Of a DNA stretch of 64,000 bases, positions 25,928 to 35,800 are shown one piece after another. The position numbers and the translations under genes were made by a program. The stretch is from Streptomyces sp. NBC_00273 (GTDB lineage: Bacteria; Actinomycetota; Actinomycetes; Streptomycetales; Streptomycetaceae): positions 9,439,001-9,503,000 of the forward strand of contig NZ_CP108067.1 in the NCBI RefSeq assembly GCF_036178145.1, given 5' to 3'. Numbering within the stretch: the stretch's first letter is position 1; each line of letters opens with the position of its first letter. The notes under the pieces were generated by a model that was not told the DNA's origin, made no database searches, and saw only the letters and a program-made list of their open reading frames with translations.

Positions 25928-26347
25928 GCATCGGAGAACGGGACGGCGCGCGGCGGGCGTGGTGCGCGTGAGCGCATCCTGGGGGCGGTGGAGGAGCCTT
26001 TCTGCACCCGTGGCATCCACGCCACCGGCGTGGCGGCGCTGATTGAGGCCGCGCACGTCTCGCCCCGGACCTTCTCCGTGCGCTTCCCTACCAAGAATGC
26101 GCTGGTGGAGGGGTACCTCCGCCGGTTCGAGTCGGAGGAGTCGATTGCTGCCGAAGCGGAGCTGGAGCGCGAAGACCTGCCCCCTGCACAGCGGCTTCTG
26201 GCGATCTTCGACCCCGCCGAGGGGGATCCGCCGACGCTGATCCGCGGATGCCCTTTCCACAACCCCGCCATCGAGGGGGCTGGAGAACTCCCGGAGGTAG
26301 CCCGCCTTGCGCAGCGGCACAAACGGACCTTCCGTGATCGCCTCGTG

Positions 26348-26371
26348 GCCACAGCCACAGAAGCCACAGAA
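26348..26371. repeat. tandem repeat GCCACA/GCCACAGAA
   Basis: GCCACA is followed by two copies of GCCACAGAA. The TetR reading frame changes at or just after this array. Confidence 0.85.
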
Positions 26372-26544
26372 GCCAACTAGCCGGAGCAGCCGACCCGGAC
26401 GCCCTCGGCAGGCAACTCGCCGTGATCTTCGAAGGCGCCGACGCACTGGTGGCCTCCTACAACGACGCGCAGGTGTTCACGGATGCTCGGCAGGCAGCCA
26501 ACACGCTGCTGGACATTGCTTTGCGTGCCACGCCCGGACGGTAG

Positions 26545-26682
26545 ATCGAGGCGACAGGACGGCAGGTCTGCTTCGGGAACATCGAGGTCTACCGCATCGA
26601 GGGCGACAAGATCGCCGAGGAGGGGCTCGCACCGGCCATGACCAGCCTCATCCGGCAGATCTCGTGCGACGCTGGTTACTGA
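26545..26682 (+). pseudogene. SnoaL-like (NTF2 fold) C-terminal fragment
   Basis: Directly after the TetR stop, an open stretch of 45 codons reads IEATGRQVCFGNIEVYRIEG and DKIAEEGLAPAMTSLIRQIS. This is the last part of a SnoaL-like or ester-cyclase protein. No start codon and no N-terminal half exist, so it is a remnant. The region from here to the GH15 start shows no other gene. Confidence 0.6.
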
Positions 26683-26926
26683 CCCAGGTCGGGCTGCCTG
26701 CCGTGCGTCGGAGATCCGGCGGATGTACCAGTTGCGCGTGTGGCACCGGCTCGGGACGCGGTGCGGCCACATACCAAATGCGGATGGTCAACGCGCTGCT
26801 CGGCGTGATCCAGGCCGAGCTTGCGACGGCTGGCGCTGGAGTTCCACGGGCTGCAACACAGCAACGGTCTAGCATGAAAAGCGAGGCTCATCTCCTGGCC
26901 CGGGCCGCAGCGGCAAGGAGGCCCAC

Positions 26927-28762
26927 ATGGCGTTCGACACGACTGGTTTCGAGCAGGCGGACAACGGCCGTTACATCCCGATCTCCGACCACGGACTGAT
27001 CGGCGATCTCCGTACGGCCGCCCTGGTCGGCACGAACGGCACCATCGACTGGTACTGCTGTCCCCGTTTCGATGCGCCCAGCGTCTTCGGATCCATCCTC
27101 GACGCCGACCGGGGCGGGTCGTTCGAGCTGGCCGCCGAGGTCCCGACCCGCACCAGGCAGTTCTACTTCCCCGACACGAACGTGCTGATCACGCGGTTCT
27201 TCGCCGCGGACGGCGTGGCGGAGATCCAGGACTTCATGCCCGTGGTCGACGACTCGCGCGAGGCGGCCAGGCACCGGCTGATCCGACGAGTGATCTGCGT
27301 GCGCGGAACCCTCCCGTTCAGGGCGCGGATCGCCCCCCGCTTCGGCTATGGCACCGAAGCGCACACCGCGCACCTCGAAGGCCACACGGCACTGTTCCGC
27401 TCCCCTTCACTGGCGCTCGCGCTGACGGCCACCGCCCCCTTGGAAACGGACGGCCGGGACGTATGGTCGAACTTCAAGCTGCTTGAGGGCGAGTCCAACG
27501 TGTTCGCCCTCGACCAGATCGGCGACGATGCCCCGCCCCGGGCGTGCCCGCGCGCCGAGGCGCAGGAGCAGGCCGAGGCGACCGTCCGGTTCTGGCGCCA
27601 CTGGCTGGCCGGTTCGCGCTACCACGGGCGGTGGCGGGAGATGGTGAACCGCTCCGCACTGGTGCTGAAGCTGCTCACCTACGCGCCGACCGGCGCGATC
27701 GTCGCCGCACCGACCACCAGCCTGCCCGAGCAGATCGGCGGCGAGCGCAACTGGGACTACCGCTACGTCTGGGTCCGCGACGCCGCTTTCTGCGTCTACG
27801 CGATGCTGCGCCTGGGGTTCACCTCGGAGGCCGAGGCGTTCATGGGATTCATCTCCGAGCGCGGCATCCTGCGGGGCACGGGGGAGACCGGTCCGTTGCA
27901 GATCATGTACGGCATCGACGGGCGCACCGACCTGCCCGAATACGAGCTTCCGCATCTGGAGGGATACCTGGGCTCCGCACCGGTCCGGGTGGGCAACGCG
28001 GCCACCGGCCAGCTCCAGCTGGACATCTACGGTGCGCTGATCGACTCGATCTACCTCTACGACAAGTGGGGGCAGCCGATCAGCAGTGACCGCTGGGACC
28101 AGGTCGGTGCCGTGGTGGACTGGCTGTGCGAGCACTGGGACCAGCCCGACGAGGGGGTGTGGGAGACCAGGGCGGGCCGGCGGAACTTCGTGTACTCGCG
28201 GCTGATGTGCTGGGTGGCACTGGAGCGCGCGATGCGCATGGCGAACCGCCGCGGTCTACCGGCGGACCTGACCCGCTGGCGGGAGTCCCGGGACGCGATC
28301 TACCGGCAGATCATGCGGCGAGGCTGGTCGGCCGAGCGAGGGGCGTTCGTCCAGGGACTGGACGACCACGTGCTGGACGCCTCGCTGCTGATGATGCCGA
28401 TGGCCAAGTTCGTCTCGCCCACCGACCCCAAATGGCTCTCTACCCTGGACGCGCTCACCACGGACCTCGTCTCCGACTCGCTGGTGTACCGCTACGACCC
28501 GACCGCAAGCCCCGACGGCCTGCACGGCCCCGAGGGCACCTTCTCGATCTGCTCGTTCTGGTACGTGGAGGCACTGGCCCGCGCGGGCCGGCTGGAGGAG
28601 GCCAGGCTCGCCTTCGAGAAGATGCTCACCTACGCCAACCACCTCGGGCTGTTCGCGGAGGAGATCGGCCCGACCGGAGAACAACTGGGCAACTTCCCAC
28701 AGGCCTTCACCCACCTCTCGCTGATCAGCGCCGCCTTCAACCTCGACCGTGCCCTGGGCTGA
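26927..28762 (+). CDS. glycoside hydrolase family 15 protein (glucoamylase/trehalase-like)
   Basis: Protein of 611 residues, the normal length for actinobacterial GH15. It starts YIPISDHGLIGDLRTAALVG with the conserved IDWYCCPRFDAPSVF of the N-terminal beta domain. The (alpha/alpha)6 catalytic barrel follows with RNWDYRYVWVRDAAF, HLEGYLGSAPVRVGNAA, and GTFSICSFWYVEALARAG near the catalytic base. It hydrolyses alpha-glucosidic bonds, possibly trehalose, as in mycobacterial relatives. No signal peptide, so probably cytosolic. AAGGAGG precedes the ATG. It is monocistronic. Confidence 0.9.
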   Translation: MAFDTTGFEQADNGRYIPISDHGLIGDLRTAALVGTNGTIDWYCCPRFDAPSVFGSILDADRGGSFELAAEVPTRTRQFYFPDTNVLITRFFAADGVAEIQDFMPVVDDSREAARHRLIRRVICVRGTLPFRARIAPRFGYGTEAHTAHLEGHTALFRSPSLALALTATAPLETDGRDVWSNFKLLEGESNVFALDQIGDDAPPRACPRAEAQEQAEATVRFWRHWLAGSRYHGRWREMVNRSALVLKLLTYAPTGAIVAAPTTSLPEQIGGERNWDYRYVWVRDAAFCVYAMLRLGFTSEAEAFMGFISERGILRGTGETGPLQIMYGIDGRTDLPEYELPHLEGYLGSAPVRVGNAATGQLQLDIYGALIDSIYLYDKWGQPISSDRWDQVGAVVDWLCEHWDQPDEGVWETRAGRRNFVYSRLMCWVALERAMRMANRRGLPADLTRWRESRDAIYRQIMRRGWSAERGAFVQGLDDHVLDASLLMMPMAKFVSPTDPKWLSTLDALTTDLVSDSLVYRYDPTASPDGLHGPEGTFSICSFWYVEALARAGRLEEARLAFEKMLTYANHLGLFAEEIGPTGEQLGNFPQAFTHLSLISAAFNLDRALG

Positions 28763-29590
28763 CGCGGCATCACAGCCGCCCGCGTCCTCAGCGAACGCGC
28801 AGTCAGCCTCCGCCGCTCAAGCCGGCATGTGCTCGCCCCCCCCGGCCTGCACCTCGACGCGGCCCAGTACGACACCCGAACTGGCCAGGGTGGGCGCGGA
28901 CGTCAGCTGGGAAGAGCCGAGCCCGTGGACACCGCCGCCCGCCTGCTGGCCGAGGCCCTCCAGCCGGTCCAGTTCCTCGGGCCAGTCCGTATCGGCTGCG
29001 GCTCTCCTGGCGAGGTCGCCGAGGGCGTCCTGGTCCTTCACGTGCCGTAGCAGCCACGTGTACCGAGTACCTGGAGGGCGGCCATGCCAGCCAAGCGGCA
29101 CTGTAGGACGACGATCGGGCTTCCCCTCCGGGGCCGTCCCGGCGGGAGCCCGCGGTCCGCACCCACACTGCGCGTCCAGACGCGCGGCTTGCGGCAGGCC
29201 TGTGGGTCACATGGCGGCGGCGTAGGTGTTGGCGACGGGGGTGAGGCGGACGCCGTGGTCGTTGAGGTCGTCGACCACGTCGGACCAGTCCAGGGCCGGC
29301 GTGCCGGCCCCGCACCCGCCGACCCCGGCGGGGACATCGAGCGGTAGCACGGGCCGCTGACCGACGGCTTGAACATCCCCAACTCGGCGGCCGAACCAAG
29401 GCACTCCACACCCAAGGGCATCCGACCGCCCGAGCGCGCCAGGCGTGCCGTCGTGGCTACGGATGCGAACGGCGAGCACGACGCGGGCCTCCCCGAGCTG
29501 TCCGATGGCCGACGGCCATCACAACCGGGTGCAGGACTGCAGACTGGACGGCGTGCGCCGTCTTGATCGGCCCCAGGGGCGACTACCGCG
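28763..29590. other. decayed stretch with YozE-like fragment
   Basis: On the minus strand at about 28970-29100, YTWLLRHVKDQDALGDLA and AADTDWPEELDRLEGL resemble a YozE SAM-like domain but lack the conserved ends. Another minus frame near 29210-29420 is weakly coding-like (RPVLPLDVPAG, LTPVANTYAAAM). I find no intact gene. Confidence 0.35.
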
Positions 29591-29962
29591 CTATTCCGCG
29601 ATGCGAGGTGGCAGCCGCCGTGTGATTCGGTCGAACAGCTCGGTCAGAGGCTCGCCGAGGTCCCGGCCGAACTCGGTCAGCCCGTAGGTGACCTGGGGCG
29701 GCGTTGTCGGCTCGACCTCCCGCCAGACCAGGCCGTCCTGGACCAGCGTGCGCAGGGTCTGGGCGAGCATCTTCTCGCTGATGCCGTGGATGCTCTCGCG
29801 CAGCTCGTAGAACCGGAGGTCGTTGCTGCGCAAGGCGATCAGCACCCAGATGCCCCACCTGCTGGTCACGTGGTCGACCACACTGCGCGCTGGGCAGTCC
29901 GTGTGAAACACGTCATACCGCTGCACCGGCCCGGCATGGTTGAGCTGCGCGCTTTCCGTCAT
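29591..29962 (-). CDS. HxlR-family winged-helix transcriptional regulator
   Basis: Protein of 123 residues. The HxlR pattern includes an N-terminal cysteine (DCPARSVVDHVTSRWGIWVL), the recognition helix region (FYELRESIHGISEKMLAQTL) and the wing (LVQDGLVWREVEPTTPPQV). Such regulators sense quinones, aldehydes or redox stress, often through that cysteine. It is divergent from the NmrA-type reductase with a palindromic site between the starts, so it likely represses itself and that gene. The substrate sensed is unknown. Confidence 0.85.
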   Translation of the reverse strand: MTESAQLNHAGPVQRYDVFHTDCPARSVVDHVTSRWGIWVLIALRSNDLRFYELRESIHGISEKMLAQTLRTLVQDGLVWREVEPTTPPQVTYGLTEFGRDLGEPLTELFDRITRRLPPRIAE

Positions 29963-29972
29963 GGGATGAGCT

Positions 29973-29994
29973 TACCGAGAGGTATGTCCTTACC
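29973..29994. promoter_or_regulatory. TACC-N4-GGTA palindrome and second TTACC: HxlR operator
   Basis: TACCGAGAGGTA at 29973-29984 is a perfect palindrome, and a second TTACC half-site starts at 29990. The pair lies within 35 bp of the HxlR start and 60 bp of the reductase start, a typical place for an HxlR operator. Binding is inferred. Confidence 0.55.
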
Positions 29995-30053
29995 AATAGT
30001 TAGCCCGGCTCCTAGCGTCACGGCCAAAGAGGACTTTCGACTAGGAGCTGATC

Positions 30054-30893
30054 ATGATCGTGGTGACCGGGGCTACCGGCAACATCGGCCGACCGTTGAC
30101 GCAGGCGCTGGCGGAGGCGGGCCAGAAGGTGACGGCCGTCTCGCGGCATACGGCGCCGGTGCCGGACGGAGTCCGGCACGTGGTGGCCGACCTGGCCGAG
30201 CCGGCCGGCCTCAGGTCTGCGCTGGCCGGGGCCGAGTCGTTGTTCCTGCTGCTGTCCGGCGATTTGCACTCCGCCGGAGCCAGCCCTGCCGACATCATCG
30301 GCGAAGCTGCGGCCAGCGGGGTCCGCCGGGTCGTCCTGCTCTCCACGCTGGGCGTGGCGACCAGGCCCTTCGGCCCGACGCGGATCGCAATGCGCACGCT
30401 GGAGGACACACTGCGCGGGTCTGGCCTGGAGTGGACCATCCTGCGGCCCGGCGGCTTCGCCTCCAACGCTCTGTGGTGGGCCGAGTCCGTCCGCGCCCGG
30501 CAGACCGTCGCCGCGCCCTTCGGCGACGTCGGTGTGCCGATCATCGACCCGGCGGACATCGCCGCAGTCGCGGCGGCCTGCCTGCTGGATGACCGGCACA
30601 ACGGCAGTGTGTACGAGCTGACCGGCCCGGAGGTCATCACTCCCCGCCAGCAGGCACGTGCCATCGCCGCCGCGCTGGGCTCACAGGTGACGTTCCACGA
30701 GCTCACCCGGGACGAAGCCAAGGCCGCCATGACCCGAAGCATGCCGGCAGAGCTCGCCGACGACACCCTGGACATCCTCGGTTCCCCGAGCCCGGCCGAA
30801 CTGCGCGTCAGCCCGGACGTCCAGCAGGTACTCGACCGCGCCCCGCGCTCCTTCGCCGACTGGGCCGCACGCAATGCCGCCGCGTTCCGCTGA
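30054..30893 (+). CDS. NmrA/SDR-type NAD(P)-binding oxidoreductase
   Basis: Protein of 279 residues. It starts MIVVTGATGNIGRPL, the glycine-rich NAD(P) site at residues 6-12, followed by QALAEAGQKVTAVSR and a later RRVVLLSTLGVA. The atypical-SDR/NmrA fold continues with GLEWTILRPGGFASN. Relatives act as quinone or flavin reductases or as redox sensors. The ATG at 30054 is near a GGAG-type site. Divergent with the HxlR regulator, it is probably induced by reactive electrophiles. Confidence 0.85.
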   Translation: MIVVTGATGNIGRPLTQALAEAGQKVTAVSRHTAPVPDGVRHVVADLAEPAGLRSALAGAESLFLLLSGDLHSAGASPADIIGEAAASGVRRVVLLSTLGVATRPFGPTRIAMRTLEDTLRGSGLEWTILRPGGFASNALWWAESVRARQTVAAPFGDVGVPIIDPADIAAVAAACLLDDRHNGSVYELTGPEVITPRQQARAIAAALGSQVTFHELTRDEAKAAMTRSMPAELADDTLDILGSPSPAELRVSPDVQQVLDRAPRSFADWAARNAAAFR

Positions 30894-31156
30894 GACTGGA
30901 CAGCACTGCTGAACTGCTGTTCTTGCTCGGCGATCCACTGTGCCCGCGCGGCGTGGGTAGGGCTACACGCTCAGCGTCCGCGATGTACTCATCGTCCACG
31001 ATCTTGCGCAGCAGGTTCGCCGCGGATCGCGAATCCACATCCCGCCGGGCCGAGGCCGTCACGCTCCCGTCACGAATCGTAGCCGAGGGGGTGAGTGGTG
31101 ACCGTGCCAGCGTGGTGGGTGGAATCCCCACCCCACGCATGTGAGGAGTCGCCGTC
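30894..31156. other. intergenic stretch with possible coding fragment
   Basis: A minus-strand stretch near 30950-31050 is coding-like (RSAANLLRKIVDDEYIADAE) but has no start or ribosome site. Probably a remnant. Confidence 0.3.
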
Positions 31157-31366
31157 ATGGGCGGTATGGAGGACGAGCGCCAGGAGCCGGGCAAGGGCCG
31201 CGAGGAACAGCAGCGTCCCCAGCGCCCGCAGCGGCCCGGTCCGGGCCCGGTCCGTCCCGAGCCCGGTACCCCGGCCCGCCGCGGCGGCCGGCGCCCCGAG
31301 GAGACGGAGGGGCGCCGAGAGGAGGATCTGCTCCGCAACGAGCGCGACCTGCGCGAGGATTTCTGA
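31157..31366 (+). CDS. small hydrophilic protein
   Basis: A 69-residue highly charged protein (proline, arginine and glutamate rich) from an ATG with GAGGAG eight bases upstream. The composition (EERGRRPEETEGRREEDLL-like tail) suggests a disordered nucleic-acid or stress-related protein. I recognise no family. The good ribosome site and absence of a better competing frame support it, though the minus strand is also open. Confidence 0.5.
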   Translation: MGGMEDERQEPGKGREEQQRPQRPQRPGPGPVRPEPGTPARRGGRRPEETEGRREEDLLRNERDLREDF

Positions 31367-31733
31367 GTGCGAGCCGTATCCCACGCAGGCAGAGCCCGGC
31401 CGGGCCCGTAGCTACCTCGGTCGGGCTCTGTCCTGTCGTCGCCGGGTCCGGCCGTGCGCGCCCTGCCGCTCCCTGTATGCCGAAGCCCCGGGCATGGCTT
31501 TGTTCACGTTCAGCAGCAACGTTCGTCAGCATGCCTGCGTGAACGCCTCGGCACCACAGCCGCCACGGAGTGCGCCGTGGCGCCCGCCAAGACCATCGCG
31601 TTCGGCCTCCAGTCCCTCCTCGACGGCTTCGAGGCCCGCCTCACCGCCGACCGCGCCAGCCGGCGCGAGTGACCTGCACCCGGACAACACCCGCCGGTAG
31701 GCGTTTTCTTGGCCTGCGCGCGGGCTGGCTCGG
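31367..31733. other. intergenic stretch without an intact gene
   Basis: A short plus-strand stretch near 31570-31672 (KTIAFGLQSLLDGFEARLTA) looks coding-like but has no clear start. It may be a remnant. Confidence 0.3.
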
Positions 31734-32459
31734 CTATGGCAGGTGGAGGGTCACGCAGGTAGGGCCACGCGATGAACGAACCTCACAGGCCACATCGCCA
31801 CCTGCGGTAACTGCGGTGACCTGGATGCCCCAGGCGTTCTGCGGGACTGTGATGGGTACGCTGACGCGCTGGTTGACCTCGCCCTTGTCGTTGGGGCGAA
31901 GGGTGCTCTCGTAGAGGCTCTCGTTCGCGACGGACTCTCCGTTCTTGTTCACGCCATCGACGTACACGTCGATGGTGGCCCACCTGTCGACACCGTCCGC
32001 GTGAACGTCGAAGCGCACCCTCAGATCGGGTCTGTGCCCATCGATGATCACCCGAGTGACGCTGGGGCGACCGTTACCACCTGCCGCTTCGGCAGCGCCG
32101 ACGACGGCCACGCTCAATGCCGTCATGTAGAAGATCACCCCCAGCACCAGGACCACGGTCTTCCAGATGTTGCCCCGGTGAGTGGGGTGGAGCAGCAGGG
32201 CCACGACGCTGCAAGCGATGGCCAGGATGGCGCACAGGGAGGCGACGTGAATGGGCCAGGACTCATTGTTGAGGGCAACAAAGACCATATCGCTCGTTAG
32301 GCCGAGGGTGGTCATGATCCCCGCAACGGCGACCAGGGCGCCGGCCAGGATCTTGGCGACGTCGTCCAGGCGCTTGCCGACGCCGGCTTGTACCTCCTCC
32401 GGTTCCGCCGTCGGCGGCTGATGCTCGCGGCCCGCGCCCGGCCTGGGGACCCAGCTCAT
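31734..32459 (-). CDS. membrane protein with C-terminal beta-rich domain
   Basis: Protein of 241 residues. After a polar 30-residue N-terminus come about three membrane helices (ILAGALVAVAGIMTTLGL, HVASLCAILAIACSVVALLL, TVVLVLGVIFYMTALSVAVV). The last 120 residues are beta-rich and probably outside (ITVPQNAWGIQVTAVTAGGD, with a Cys pair near the end). I do not recognise a family. It lies downstream of the trypsin-STAND gene in the same direction, separated by 400 bp, and may or may not belong to that module. Confidence 0.7.
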   Translation of the reverse strand: MSWVPRPGAGREHQPPTAEPEEVQAGVGKRLDDVAKILAGALVAVAGIMTTLGLTSDMVFVALNNESWPIHVASLCAILAIACSVVALLLHPTHRGNIWKTVVLVLGVIFYMTALSVAVVGAAEAAGGNGRPSVTRVIIDGHRPDLRVRFDVHADGVDRWATIDVYVDGVNKNGESVANESLYESTLRPNDKGEVNQRVSVPITVPQNAWGIQVTAVTAGGDVACEVRSSRGPTCVTLHLP

Positions 32460-32862
32460 GGCACCACGCTACGGTCGCGTGGGGAGTCAGGCCGTGCGGG
32501 CCTAGCCCGAAGGGGGAAGGGGAGACCGAAAGACCGGTCACAGTTCGTGAAGACCACCTTTCCAACGAGGTAGACCCGGCATGTACGCCGGCATCCCCAC
32601 GAGAACAGAGCCAAGCAGCGGGTGGCCCCGGTCCATCGGCTGCCTGCTACTCACCAAACTTCCTTGAGTCTGTTGAGAATCGAACAAAGTGGGGTGAGGG
32701 GACGCCCTGGTCGATTGCATGACTGCCGACACCCGGCATCCGCCAACACGGTGAGAAGTTCTGGGCGGACCTCCTGGCGCACCGTTCCGCTGCCGAGCCT
32801 GACCAGGCGGAGGGTGCGGGGGTCCAGCTGATCCCCGCACCCCGCCCCCCGCACGCTGCGGC
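32460..32862. other. gap between STAND protein and membrane protein
   Basis: No gene is seen. It is long enough to hold a promoter for the downstream membrane protein, but I see no clear -10/-35 pair. Confidence 0.4.
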
Positions 32863-35800
32863 TCAGGGGCACACGGGGCCGACCGATTGGCCCCGCAGGT
32901 ACGCCGTCCGTTCTTCCGGGGTGAAGTCGCGGTTGACGGACTGGCAGATCTTCTTGATGGCTGCGGCGGGCGCGGGGAGCGCGACTTTCCACAGTCGCGC
33001 CGTCTTGTCGAAGCTGCCGGAGGCGACGGTGCGGCCGTCGGGGCTGAACGCCAACGACGCCACGCTGTCGGAGTGTCCGAGGAGTGTGGTGCGGGTCTTG
33101 GCGGACTCGACGTCCCACAGCCGCACGATGCCGTCTGTGCTTCCGCTCGCGATGGTGCTGCCGTCGGGGCTGAAGGCCACCGCATTGACGTCGCTGGTGT
33201 GGCCGATCAGCGTGCGGCGCGTCTTGCCCGTGGCCGCGTCCCACAGCCGCACGGTGCGGTCGAAACTGCCCGTGGCGACGGTGCGTCCGTCCGGGCTGAA
33301 GGCCACTGATGTCACCCGGTCGGTATGGCCGGTGAGGGTGGTGCGGGATTCGCTGGTGGCCACGTCCCACACGCGCGCCGTACGGTCGCCGCTTCCGGTG
33401 GCGAGAGTGCTTCCGTCGGGGCTGAACGCCAGCGAACCCACGAAGGCGGTGTGCTCACCCATGACCGTCTGGACCTTCCCGGTCTTTACGTTCCACAACG
33501 CTGTCACCCCGTCGTCCGCGCCGGTCGCCAGGGTCTCGCCGTCAGGGCTGAACGCCACCGCGTTCACCTTTTCTGCGGGAACGGCGATGGTGCTGCGGAC
33601 CTTGCCGTTGGCCACGTCCCACAGCTGTACCTCGCTGTCCCAGCGACCGGTGGCGAGGGTTCCTCCGTCGGGAGCGAAAGCCACCGAAAGTACCGCGCCG
33701 TGGTGGTTGAGGGTGCTGTGGGGCTTGCCGGACGCCACGTCCCACAACTTGACCGCCCCCAGGGCTTCGCCGGTGGCCAGGAGACTGCTGTGGGGGCGGA
33801 AGGCCACTGCCAGCACGGCGCTGGTGCGCCCCGTCAGGATGGTGCGGTCGGCCACATCCCACAATCGCACGCTGTGGTCGAGGCTACCGGAAGCGACGGT
33901 GCGTCCGTCGGGGCTGAACGCCACCGATTTCACCTCGTTGGTGTGCCCGAGGAGGGTGGCGCGGACCGCTCCGGTGGCCACGTCCCAGATCTGCACGCTG
34001 TGGTCGGCACCTCCGATGACGAGCATGGTTCCGTCAGGGCTGTACGCCATGGAGTTGACATCCCCGTAGAGCGTGGTGCGGGCTTTCAAGGTATCCACGT
34101 CCCACAGCCCTACCGACCCGTCGCCGTTCTCGGTGGCGAGGGTGCGGCTGTCGGGGCTGAACAGCACCGAGCCCACGAGGCCTTCCATCTCGGGCAGCGT
34201 CCTGAGGGCCGCTCCGCTGTTGACGTCCGAGAGCCGCACGGTCGTGCCGCCGCCGCTGGCGAGGGTGCGACCGTCGGGGCTGAACGCCACCGCGTGCACG
34301 ATGTCGGTGTGCTCATGCAGGGTGGTGCGGGACTTTCGGGTGGCCACGTCCCACAGCCGTACGGTCGTGTCGTTGCTGCCGGTGGCGAGCGTCTTTCCGT
34401 CGGGGCTGAACGCCACGGAATTCACCTGGCTGGTATGCCCGGTCAAGGTGGCGAGGGGCTTGCCGGTGGCCACGTTCCACAGCCGCACCGGCCCTTCGTT
34501 GCTGCCGGTGGCGAGGATGCTGCCGTCGGGGCTGAATGCCAGTGAGACCACGGCCAGCGAAACGTGGTCGAATGTGATGCCGGCCTTCCCGGTGGGCGTG
34601 TCCCACAGCCGTGCGGTGCCGTCTGTGCTTCCGCTCGCGAGGGTGTGTCCGTCCGGGCTGAACGCCACCGCGTGTACGTCGTGGCCATGGCCCAACAAAC
34701 GCCGGTGCAGAGGCAGAGCCGCGGCGTTGTTCAGGCTTTCCAGCCCTTCGGGCGTATGGCTCGCGCGGTACGCCTGGATGGCCAGCAGCGAGGCGAGCTC
34801 AGGGTTCGAGGTGATGAGGGTGTTGGACTGGGCCGCGAGCTGACGGGACTGGGCTGCCTCGCGTGCGCTGACCGCTGACCGCCACTGCCAGAGGACGCCG
34901 ACCCCCGCGATGAGAGCGAGTGCGAGCAACGCGGCCAGGATCGTGTTGAGCCGCCGGCTGCGCCGGATGACGGCCCGTTGGCGGTCTCGGCTGGCGGTGA
35001 GGAAGGCTGCGATGTCGCCGGGGAGGCGGCGTTTCTGCGACAGTTCGAGACCTTCCGCCAGTGCCGTACCGCCGAGCAGGTCGCCCTGGTCGGCCTTCTC
35101 CGCCCAACGGGCCTGCCGTTCCCTCGTGGCGTCGAGCCATTCATGGAATCGGCGGTCCAGCCTCGCCCATTCGCGCAGCGTGCCCCAGTCCCGGATGAGC
35201 GCGTCATGGATCAGTTCGGCCACCGGTTCGCCCGGAGGTGCTTCCGCGTTTCGCGGGTCGCGAAGTGTCTGGGTGGTGATGATCCGGTGGCGGGTGAGCG
35301 TGGCGATGACACTGTCGACGTCGGTGCCGGGTGTCTCGTCGGGCTCCACCGCCAGCTCGCGCAGTTCACTCAAGGGGACCTGGGCGCGGACAGGCGGGAC
35401 ACGACGGCTGGGGTCGGCGGGGTGCACCAGTGAGGTCAGGATGCGGCGGGCGATGGGCCGTTGATCTGGCGACAGCTCGTCGAGGGCGCTGTCGCACCAG
35501 GTGGTCAGGCTGCCGCTGACCGCTCCGATCCGACGGTAGGCCTCGTGGGTGAGGTATCCCTCCTTCCGCTGGCGCCACAGTTGGCTGAGGGTCAGCTCCA
35601 GCAGGGGGAGCACGGTCGCGGGTGCCTGTCGGTCGGACGCTTCCTCGGGGGTGACCGCGAGGACGTCGGAGATGATCCGCTCCGGCAGCCCGGGCTGGAA
35701 CCGAAGGCCCACGTCCACGGCGGGGAGGGTGATGATGTCGTGCAGGTCCCGGTCGCTCAAGGTGCCCGGAACGTTGAGGAGTCCCGGCGTCGCCGCTTCC

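Larger units (their letters stand above)
25898..26544 (+). pseudogene. TetR-family regulator, frameshifted at a tandem repeat
   Basis: The N-terminus carries the TetR helix-turn-helix (ARERILGAVEEPFCTRGIH, TGVAALIEAAHVSPRTFSVR). The frame meets a stop at 26380. The +1 frame then continues the C-terminal ligand domain (GRQLAVIFEGADALVASY and QAANTLLDIALRATPGR) to a stop at 26542-26544. The shift lies in the GCCACAGAA repeat at 26348-26371, so slippage is the likely cause. It probably once controlled the divergent hydrolase. Confidence 0.75.

Noticed and set aside
28126..29106. Open frame of 326 codons overlapping the end of the GH15 gene
   Set aside because: The first half is a shadow of the GH15 gene, and the rest is low complexity.
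32863..34740. Tandem DNA repeat or CRISPR-like array
   Set aside because: The regular spacing of about 126 bp comes from WD40 codons. The units are protein repeats, not direct DNA repeats with spacers.
32921..34843. Long plus-strand frames opposite the WD40 region
   Set aside because: They mirror the 14 repeats of the true gene on the other strand. Their periodicity is explained by the WD40 repeats.
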